From CAWDLX01 sp963753485 (GTDB taxonomy: Bacteria; Actinomycetota; Actinomycetes; Mycobacteriales; Micromonosporaceae): a stretch of 64,000 nt of DNA. Under the pieces are notes generated by a model. That model was given only the letters and a program-made list of their open reading frames with translations. It had not been told where the DNA came from and searched no databases. The translations under genes were made by a program, and so were the position numbers. Shown here in pieces: positions 58,660 through 64,000 of this stretch; position 1 is the stretch's first letter; every line of letters begins with the position of its first letter. The stretch lies in the NCBI GenBank assembly GCA_963753485.1, contig CAVWCL010000007.1, positions 248,001-312,000 of the forward strand, in the 5' to 3' direction.

Positions 58660-59739
58660 ATGGCTGTCCCAACCGCCCTGACCCCGGCGGAGCTCGCCGA
58701 CCCGGTGGCGTTGACCCGGGCGTTGGTCGATGTCGAGTCGGTCTCCGGTAACGAGAAGGCGATCACCGACCTGGTCGAGGCGGCCCTCGCCACCGCCAGC
58801 CACCTGACCGTCGACCGGGTCGGGCAGGTGGTGCGGGCGAGCACGGGCTCGGGCCGAGGCAGCCGGGTCATCCTCGCCGGCCACCTCGACACGGTGCCGG
58901 TGCACGGCAACCTGCCAGCCCGGATCTCCGGTGATCTGATGTGGGGATGCGGAACGGCCGACATGAAGTCGGGCGCCGCGCTCGCCCTGCATCTCGCCCT
59001 GACCGTGGCCGAGCCGGGCTTCGACGTCAGCTACCTGTTCTACGACTGCGAGGAGGTCGAGGCCGAGCGCAACGGTCTCGCCAAGATTGCCCAGAGCCAC
59101 CCCGAGTGGTTGGCGGCCGACTTCGCGGTGCTGCTGGAGCCCACCTACGGTCAGGTCGAGGCCGGGTGCCAGGGCACCATGCGGGCGCTGGTCACGGTTA
59201 CCGGCACCCGGGCGCACGCCGCTCGCTCGTGGCACGGTGTCAACGCGATCCACCGCGCCGGCGAGGTGCTGGGCCGGCTCTCCGAGTACCCGGCCCGGCG
59301 GATCACCATCGACGGCTGCGACTACCGCGAGGGCCTGAACGCGGTCGGGATCCGCGGCGGCGTCGCCGGCAACGTCATCCCCGACCGGTGTGAGATCGAG
59401 GTCAACTACCGGTTCGCCCCCGATCGGAGCGAGGCAGAGGCGGCGGCCCACCTGGCCGAGGTGTTCGCCGGGTACGAGATGGCGGTGGCCGATTCGGCCG
59501 CCGGCGCCATGCCGAACCTGACCGCCGCGCCGGCGCGGGAGTTCCTGGCCGCCGTCGGCCAGCCACCGGTGGGCAAGCTGGGGTGGACCGACGTGGCCCG
59601 GTTCGCCGCCCGCGGCGTACCCGCGTTGAACTTCGGGCCGGGTGACCCGAACCTGGCCCACCGGCAGGACGAGCACGTGGAGATCTCCAAGATCGTGGAG
59701 GGCGCCCAGGTGCTGCGCCGCTGGCTCGCCGGTCCCTGA
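58660..59739 (+). CDS. dapE: Succinyl-diaminopimelate desuccinylase
   Basis: M20 metallopeptidase of 359 residues that removes succinate from N-succinyl-DAP. Zinc ligand segments: AGHLDTVPVHGN, GCGTADMKSG, YDCEEVEAERNGL and the late AHRQDEHVEISK. The dimerisation lid begins VTVTGTRAHAARSWHGVNAIH. ATG 58660 has a leaderless -10. Together with dapC and dapD this covers three DAP-pathway steps within 6.9 kb. Divergent from dapD. Confidence 0.96.
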   Translation: MAVPTALTPAELADPVALTRALVDVESVSGNEKAITDLVEAALATASHLTVDRVGQVVRASTGSGRGSRVILAGHLDTVPVHGNLPARISGDLMWGCGTADMKSGAALALHLALTVAEPGFDVSYLFYDCEEVEAERNGLAKIAQSHPEWLAADFAVLLEPTYGQVEAGCQGTMRALVTVTGTRAHAARSWHGVNAIHRAGEVLGRLSEYPARRITIDGCDYREGLNAVGIRGGVAGNVIPDRCEIEVNYRFAPDRSEAEAAAHLAEVFAGYEMAVADSAAGAMPNLTAAPAREFLAAVGQPPVGKLGWTDVARFAARGVPALNFGPGDPNLAHRQDEHVEISKIVEGAQVLRRWLAGP

Positions 59740-59785
59740 CCGGGCGGGTGCGGCCCTGCCGGCGCCCGACCCGGACCGCGCTGGC

Positions 59786-59791
59786 TACCGT
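59786..59791 (+). promoter_or_regulatory. Leaderless-type -10 box of the first LOG gene
   Basis: TACCGT, then 6 nt, then ATG 59798. Confidence 0.45.
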
Positions 59792-59797
59792 GGGCAC

Positions 59798-60586
59798 ATG
59801 GTGCACACCAACCGCGATCCGTCCGAGCATCACCGGGGCGCGGTCACGCTGCGTGGCGGTGCCATCCCGCGAACCACCGCCGACCAGCATCTCCTCGACT
59901 CGCGGGCGCGGGCGGACTGGAAACAGAAGGATGCCTGGCGGGCGCTTCGCATCCTCTCCGAGTTCGTCGAGGGGTTCGACACGCTCGCCGAGCTGCCACC
60001 GGCGGTGAGCATCTTCGGCTCCTCGCGGGCCAAGCCGGACGGCCCGGAATGCCTGCTCGCCGAGCGGCTGGCGGCCAGCCTCGCCCGGGCCGGATTCGCC
60101 GTCATCACCGGGGGCGGGCCGGGCGTGATGGCGGCCGCGAACCGGGGCGCCCGGGACGCCGGCGGGCTATCCGTCGGTCTGGGCATCGAGCTGCCGTACG
60201 AGCAGGGCATGAACGAGTGGGTGGAGATCGGCATCGACTTCCGCTACTTCTTCGCGCGCAAGACCATGTTCGTGAAGTACGCCCAGGCGTTCTGCGTGCT
60301 GCCGGGCGGTTTCGGCACCATGGACGAGCTGTTCGAGGCGCTGACGCTGGTCCAGACGGGCAAGGTGACCCGGTTCCCGGTTGTCCTGCTCGGCACCGCG
60401 TACTGGGACGGCCTGCTGGCCTGGATGCGGGCGTCGATGGTGGCCGCGGGCTGGATCGCGCCCACCGACCTGGACCTGCTCTGGGTCACCGACGACGTGG
60501 AGGTCGCGGTCGAGCACATCCTTGCCGCCGGCGATATCCAGGTGAGCTCGGCCGCGCCGGCCCCGGTCGACGATTCGGCCGGCTGA
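59798..60586 (+). CDS. LOG family (TIGR00730) Rossmann-fold protein 1
   Basis: The 262-residue protein has an N-terminal extension of about 80 residues and the LOG motifs SIFGSSRAKP, VITGGGPGVMAAANRGA and PGGFGTMDELFEAL. LOG enzymes cut cytokinin-type nucleotide 5-prime-monophosphates to base and ribose phosphate. ATG 59798 has a leaderless -10 box. Overlaps nothing upstream and ends exactly where the second LOG gene begins. Confidence 0.93.
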   Translation: MVHTNRDPSEHHRGAVTLRGGAIPRTTADQHLLDSRARADWKQKDAWRALRILSEFVEGFDTLAELPPAVSIFGSSRAKPDGPECLLAERLAASLARAGFAVITGGGPGVMAAANRGARDAGGLSVGLGIELPYEQGMNEWVEIGIDFRYFFARKTMFVKYAQAFCVLPGGFGTMDELFEALTLVQTGKVTRFPVVLLGTAYWDGLLAWMRASMVAAGWIAPTDLDLLWVTDDVEVAVEHILAAGDIQVSSAAPAPVDDSAG

Positions 60587-61129
60587 ATGGCGCGGGTCTG
60601 CGTCTTCTGCGCCTCCTCGCGCCGGATCGACCAGCGCTGGCTGGACCTCGGCCGTGATCTTGGTGAGGCGCTCGGGGCCCGCGGCCACGACGTGGTCTCG
60701 GGCGGCGGCCGCGTGGGCATGATGGGTACGGTCGCCGCCGGCGCCCGCAAGGCCGGCGCGCACACCGTCGGGGTCATCCCGCGGGAGCTCATCGATCAGG
60801 AGATCGCCGACGACGACGCCGACGAGCTGGTGGTCACCGCCGGGATGGCCACCCGGAAGACCGTGATGATGCAGCGCTCGGACGCCTTCGTCGTGCTCCC
60901 CGGTGGCCTGGGCACCCTGGATGAGCTCTTCGAGGTGTGGACGACCGCGACCCTGGGTCTGCACGCCAAACCGGTGGTGCTGCTCGACGTGGAGGGCTTC
61001 TACGCCGGCCTGCTGGAGTGGCTGGCTGGGCTGAGCGCCCGGGGCTTCGTGCGGGCGGAGGGGCTCGCCATGGTGCACGTCGTCAGATCTGTGGACGAAG
61101 CTCTCGACGTGGTCGAACGGTTCGGATAG
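60587..61129 (+). CDS. LOG family (TIGR00730) Rossmann-fold protein 2
   Basis: The 180-residue protein is the compact LOG form: VCVFCASSRRID at the N terminus, VVSGGGRVGMMGTVAAGARKAG, and VVLPGGLGTLDELFEVWTTATLG with the active Arg-Glu in the helix after PGG. Probably a nucleoside-5-prime-monophosphate phosphoribohydrolase, the Rv1205-like member (recalled). Its ATG follows the first LOG stop with no gap. Two LOG genes in tandem are unusual and could differ in substrate. Confidence 0.94.
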   Translation: MARVCVFCASSRRIDQRWLDLGRDLGEALGARGHDVVSGGGRVGMMGTVAAGARKAGAHTVGVIPRELIDQEIADDDADELVVTAGMATRKTVMMQRSDAFVVLPGGLGTLDELFEVWTTATLGLHAKPVVLLDVEGFYAGLLEWLAGLSARGFVRAEGLAMVHVVRSVDEALDVVERFG

Positions 61130-61132
61130 CCT
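61127..61132 (+). promoter_or_regulatory. Leaderless-type -10 box of the NTF2-like gene
   Basis: TAGCCT, whose TAG is the LOG 2 stop codon, is followed by 7 nt and GTG 61140. Confidence 0.4.
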
Positions 61133-61139
61133 GCCGAGC

Positions 61140-61481
61140 GTGGCCGAGGCTGACCTACGGACGTTGCTCGAACGGCATGTCGAGTTGTTCAACGAGGCGG
61201 TCCGGACCGGCGACTACGGGCCCTACCTCGACACCTTCGCCGCCGATGCGGTGATGACCTTCGATGACAAGCCGGCCGGGCCGTTTCGGGGCTCGGCCGA
61301 GATCGCCGAGGCGTACCGGACCCAGCCCCCGACCGACACCATCGCCCTGATGGACATGCGGGAGATCGGCGCGGACGCGGTCGAGGCGGCCTTCGAGTGG
61401 GACGCCGGCGGCACCGGCCGGATGTACCTGCGCTGGTCGGACGAGACCGTGGTACAGCTCGGTCTCTCCTTCTCCGCCTAG
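61140..61481 (+). CDS. NTF2-like (SnoaL-type) small protein
   Basis: The 113-residue protein has the NTF2-like cone fold pattern: an N-terminal helix pair (LRTLLERHVELFNEAVRTGDY), DTFAADAVMTFDDKPAGPFRGSAEIAEAY, and C-terminal strands GTGRMYLRWSDETVVQLGLSF. SnoaL-like proteins may be enzymes or ligand-binding scaffolds, and the substrate is unknown. GTG 61140 lies 10 nt after LOG 2 and also carries a leaderless -10 box, so it may be read both from the operon and alone. Confidence 0.85.
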   Translation: MAEADLRTLLERHVELFNEAVRTGDYGPYLDTFAADAVMTFDDKPAGPFRGSAEIAEAYRTQPPTDTIALMDMREIGADAVEAAFEWDAGGTGRMYLRWSDETVVQLGLSFSA

Positions 61482-61572
61482 GGGCCGGCCGCGTGCGCCC
61501 GGCGGGCGGCGCGGCGGCGAAAAACCGGGTGTCCGGTTAGCCTCGATCAGGACCGCGTGCCACGATCGCGTC

Positions 61573-62526
61573 ATGGCAACGGTCCTGCTCGTGCTCGTCG
61601 TGGTGCTCGTGGTCGCCGCGCTCGTCTTCGGTGTGGTCACCCTGCTCACGGGGGAAGACCCGGGGCTGGCTCCGGCGGAGCCGGACGGCCGCGCGCTCCC
61701 GCTGCCGAACAACCGGTCGTTGACCGAGTCCGATCTCAAGGCGGTGCGCTTCGACCTCGCCGTCCGCGGGTATCGGATGGCTCAGGTTGACCGGGTGCTC
61801 CGGCGCACCGCGTACGACCTGGGCTACAAGGACGAGATGATCGCCGTGCTGGAGGCCGAGGTGATCGCGCTGCGCGAGGGCCGCGGCGAGGACGCGGAGC
61901 TGCTGCGCAAGGCCCGCGAGTCGGCCGCGAACCCGGCTCCGGTCGCCCCGGCGGCGCCGCCCACCCCGAACCCATGGCCGTCGGGATCCGCCCCGGTGCC
62001 CCTCGACATCGTCAGCAACGGCCGCGACGACGGCGGCGCGTTCGACCGGGAGGACGCCGGCGGCGCGTCAGCTGAGCCAGGTGTCGTGGACGAGGACGAC
62101 GACGGCGGCGACGGCGATCCAAGCCGGTATACCGGTCCCGGTCGGCTGGCCCGGCGGTCCGCGGTGGAGTCGGTGGAGTTGCCCGACCGTGCGGCCGCCG
62201 ATGCTCCGGCCGGCGCCGAAGAACCCGTGGAGGCCGACGCGGACGAGGCAGCGACCGCGGACGTCCAGCCTGGCGACGTCCAGGCTGACGGGGCCCGGTT
62301 CGCGAAGATCCAGACCACCGAGGTCTCGTTCGCCGAGCGGGCGGCCGGCTCGGCCGAGGACGTCGAGGTCCCAACCGGCGACGGCCAGACCGGCGACGTC
62401 CAGAGTGGTGACGCGCGAACCGGCGACGGCCAGGCCGACGACGTCCAGAGTGGTGACGCGCGAACCGAGGACGTCCAGCGCGGTGACGTCCAGACCGCCG
62501 ACGTGGACGGGCGGTCGCGTGGATGA
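61573..62526 (+). CDS. DivIVA-domain membrane protein with repeat-rich tail
   Basis: The 317-residue protein has an N-terminal membrane helix (TVLLVLVVVLVVAALVFGVVTLL), then a DivIVA-type motif VRFDLAVRGYRMAQVDRVLRRTAYDLGYKDEMIAVLEAEV with a short coiled coil, then an acidic Pro/Asp/Gly-rich tail with 45-bp repeats (GDGQTGDVQSGDART-like). It resembles Rv1209-type proteins and may help mark curved membrane or cell poles. TAGCCT at 61538-61543 gives a short leader. Overlaps the SRPBCC gene by 8 bp. Confidence 0.85.
   Translation: MATVLLVLVVVLVVAALVFGVVTLLTGEDPGLAPAEPDGRALPLPNNRSLTESDLKAVRFDLAVRGYRMAQVDRVLRRTAYDLGYKDEMIAVLEAEVIALREGRGEDAELLRKARESAANPAPVAPAAPPTPNPWPSGSAPVPLDIVSNGRDDGGAFDREDAGGASAEPGVVDEDDDGGDGDPSRYTGPGRLARRSAVESVELPDRAAADAPAGAEEPVEADADEAATADVQPGDVQADGARFAKIQTTEVSFAERAAGSAEDVEVPTGDGQTGDVQSGDARTGDGQADDVQSGDARTEDVQRGDVQTADVDGRSRG
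62373..62505 (+). repeat. 45-bp in-frame tandem repeats in the DivIVA-like tail
   Basis: Two units of 45 bp (62373-62417 and 62418-62462), then a decayed third with 15-bp subrepeats containing GACGTCCAG. They encode acidic TGDGQ-VQSGDAR strings. Confidence 0.85.
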
Positions 62527-62995
62527 CGCCGACCCCGCCCAGCCGGGCGCGGGTGAGGTGACCGCGACGCTGGTGCTGCGGGCGCCGCAGGAGCGGGTCT
62601 TCGCCGCGTTCCTCGAGTGGGAACGCCAGGGGGAGTGGATCCCGCTGACCCGGGTCCGGTTGATCTCGGGCGACGGCGGCGAAGGTAGCCGGATCGAGGC
62701 GGTGACCACGCTCGGACCCGCGATCCTGCGCGACGAGATGCGGGTGGACCGGGTCGATCCGCCGTACGAGGTGCGGGTGGTCCACTGTGGGCCGTTGCTG
62801 CGCGGCCCGGGGGTGATGCGCTGCACCTCACTGGCTGGCGAGCGTACCCAGATGGTCTGGCACGAATGGTTCCAACTGCCCGCCGGACTCGCCGGCGTGA
62901 TGGCCTGGCCGCTGCTGTGGCCCGGCTCGAAGCTCAGCCTGAGCTACGCGCTGCGCCGGTTCGGCCGGCTGGTCGAGTCGGGTCGGTTGCCGTGA
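62519..62995 (+). CDS. SRPBCC (START-like) family protein
   Basis: The 158-residue protein has the SRPBCC pattern: an early strand TATLVLRAPQERVFAAFLEWERQGEWIPLT and the long C-terminal helix WPGSKLSLSYALRRFGRLVESG. Such folds bind hydrophobic ligands; polyketide cyclases and coenzyme Q-binding proteins are relatives. GTG 62519 overlaps the DivIVA-like stop. Its own stop overlaps the tag start as GTGA. Function unknown. Confidence 0.85.
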   Translation: MDDADPAQPGAGEVTATLVLRAPQERVFAAFLEWERQGEWIPLTRVRLISGDGGEGSRIEAVTTLGPAILRDEMRVDRVDPPYEVRVVHCGPLLRGPGVMRCTSLAGERTQMVWHEWFQLPAGLAGVMAWPLLWPGSKLSLSYALRRFGRLVESGRLP

Positions 62996-63570
62996 CCGGC
63001 GACCTGGTGGTCGGGCTGGACGGCCGGGCCCGTTGCCGCTGGGGCGCGAGCGCCCCCGAATACCTGGTCTACCACGACACCGAGTGGGGCGTACCGGTGC
63101 GCACCGACGACGGGCTCTACGAGCGGATGACGCTGGAGGCCTTCCAGTCGGGGCTGTCGTGGCTGACCATCCTGCGCAAGCGGGCGGGCTTCCGGGCTGC
63201 CTTCGCCGGCTTCGACATCGACGCGGTGGCCGGCTTCGGTCCGCCCGATGTGGACCGGCTGCTCGCCGACTCCGCGATCGTGCGGAACCGGGCGAAGATC
63301 CTGGCCGCGATCGCCAACGCGCAGGCCGCCATGGCACTGCCCGAAGGGTTGGCCGCGTTGCTGTGGTCGTACGCACCGACCGGACGGCGCCGGCGCCCGA
63401 CCTCCAACGCCTCAGTGCCGGCGAGCACGCCGGCCTCGACGGCGATGGCGAAGGAGCTCAAGCGGCTAGGCTTCCGGTTCGTCGGACCGACCACCGCCTA
63501 CGCGCTGATGCAGGCGACCGGGATGGTTGACGACCACCTGGCCGGCTGCCACGTACGCCGGCGCGGTTAG
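62992..63570 (+). CDS. tag: DNA-3-methyladenine glycosylase I
   Basis: The 192-residue base-excision enzyme removes 3-methyladenine. TagI signatures: ARCRWGASAPEYLVYHDTEWGVP, LTLEAFQSGLSWLTILRKRAGFRAAFAGFD and the C-terminal KRLGFRFVGPTTAYALMQATGMVDDHLAGCH. Conserved cysteines and histidines support a zinc site. GTG 62992 overlaps the upstream stop as GTGA. A separate alkylation-repair operon lies at 25180-27161. Recalled mycobacterial homologue: Rv1210 (tagA). Confidence 0.96.
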   Translation: MTGDLVVGLDGRARCRWGASAPEYLVYHDTEWGVPVRTDDGLYERMTLEAFQSGLSWLTILRKRAGFRAAFAGFDIDAVAGFGPPDVDRLLADSAIVRNRAKILAAIANAQAAMALPEGLAALLWSYAPTGRRRRPTSNASVPASTPASTAMAKELKRLGFRFVGPTTAYALMQATGMVDDHLAGCHVRRRG

Positions 63571-63609
63571 CTCGGCGGACTCGACGCACCGGCCGTGGTG
63601 AGATGGGCC

Positions 63610-63822
63610 ATGCGGTCCTTGCCGGAGTGGTTCGTCAGCGTGACTCTGCCGATCGAGGCGGCGAACCGTGCGGACGCCGTGCGGGAGTTCTGGTCCTACG
63701 TTGGCCGCCTGGGCCCGGAGGAGTTGCCCGCCTACGTGTGGCCGCGCGGCGATGAGCTGTCGATGCAGGCGTACCTGTTGGACCGGCAGACGAACCTGGA
63801 TCCGGAGGAGGACGACGCCTAG
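63610..63822 (+). CDS. Small conserved actinobacterial protein
   Basis: Unrecognised protein of 70 residues (PEWFVSVTLPIEAANRADAVREFWSYVGRLGPEELPAYVWPRGDELSMQAYLLDRQTNLDPEEDDA region), mixed strand and helix, acidic C terminus. ATG 63610 starts near the conserved Trp; GTG 63595 or 63598 would add four or five residues. No ribosome site stands out. Its stop lies close to the convergent enoyl-CoA hydratase end. Confidence 0.7.
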   Translation: MRSLPEWFVSVTLPIEAANRADAVREFWSYVGRLGPEELPAYVWPRGDELSMQAYLLDRQTNLDPEEDDA

Positions 63823-63826
63823 CGGG

Positions 63827-64000
63827 TCAGGCGCCGGTGAAGCGCGGCGGCTGCTTGGCCACGAACGCCTCGGTCGCGTTGCGGTGGTCGGCGGTGGCGC
63901 CGGCGACCCGTTGGGCATCGCCCTCGGTGGCCAGCGCCTCCTCCAGGCCACCGGAGCTGCCGCCCAGCAGCTCCCGCTTGATCTGTCCATATGCGACGGT
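63827..64000 (-). CDS. Enoyl-CoA hydratase/isomerase, C-terminal end (partial)
   Basis: Only the last 57 codons fall in the window; the rest lies beyond base 64000. The minus-strand peptide reads AYGQIKREL, then GGLEEALATEGDAQRVAG, then HRNATEAFVAKQPPRFTGA and TGA. This is the conserved C-terminal helix pattern of crotonase-fold hydratases used in fatty-acid breakdown. Substrate range cannot be told from this fragment. Confidence 0.8.
   Translation of the reverse strand, partial: TVAYGQIKRELLGGSSGGLEEALATEGDAQRVAGATADHRNATEAFVAKQPPRFTGA

Noticed and set aside
1..64000. tRNA, rRNA, insertion sequence or prophage
   Set aside because: No clover-leaf tRNA pattern, rRNA signature, transposase or phage structural gene was seen by eye; a covariance scan could still find a short RNA.

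Overview
The window is high-GC, gene-dense actinobacterial chromosome and fits family Micromonosporaceae (inference). Reasons: mycothiol deacetylase MshB, GTP-type PEP carboxykinase, a PIN-PhoH2 protein, DUF397 and Scr1-type HTH genes, many GTG starts, and many -10-like TANNNT boxes placed 6-8 nt before a start codon (leaderless genes). It holds about 62 protein genes and no rRNA, tRNA, CRISPR array, IS element or prophage that I could find. No stretch longer than about 260 bp lacks a gene. Gene order recalls several Mycobacterium tuberculosis blocks (from memory): birA/PH/GtrA (Rv3277-3279), uppS to phoH2 to DUF4245 to xseBA/ispH/ychF (Rv1086-1112), mshB/membrane protein/ferredoxin/aminotransferase (Rv1170-1178), and dapD/dapE/LOG/DivIVA/tag (Rv1201-1210).

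Layout. 1-5.9 kb: birA, a PH-domain membrane protein, two GtrA genes, pckG, and a short-chain cis-prenyltransferase. 5.9-18.6 kb: a small membrane protein, PhoH2, a lytic transglycosylase, a rhomboid protease, ferredoxin-NADP reductase, a divergent TetR/epimerase pair with twin operators, DUF4245, an LppX-like lipoprotein, xseB-xseA facing ispH, and a receiverless OmpR-type regulator. 18.7-29.9 kb: valS, a heterodimeric ABC exporter, an Ada-AlkA fusion coupled to ogt, DUF1905, ychF and an orphan DNA methyltransferase. 30-42 kb: a PPGW-rich membrane protein, a pterin dehydratase-like gene, a Nudix hydrolase, a secreted S1 protease, sdhCAB, a TSPAP-repeat membrane protein, and tldD/tldE. 42-50.5 kb: a five-gene peptide ABC importer facing a DPP-IV-like peptidase. 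50.5-64 kb: mshB, small membrane proteins, ferredoxin, dapC, a polytopic membrane protein, a DUF397/Scr1 pair facing two small cysteine-motif genes, dapD/dapE, two LOG genes, NTF2-like, DivIVA-like and SRPBCC genes, tag, and the end of an enoyl-CoA hydratase gene.

The most unusual signal is a pair of repeat-derived bridge ORFs. In the tldD-tldE operon a 57-bp unit repeated four times encodes four copies of a 19-residue peptide. Its start overlaps the tldD stop as GTGA, and its stop overlaps the tldE start as GTGA. In the ABC exporter operon a 27-codon ORF with similar SER-rich content joins the two subunit genes through ATGA overlaps at both ends, and the insert is flanked by an 8-bp direct repeat. 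Both look like small repeats inserted into a four-base stop/start overlap in a way that keeps translational coupling. In-frame tandem repeats also occur inside valS, the divIVA-like gene and two membrane-protein genes.
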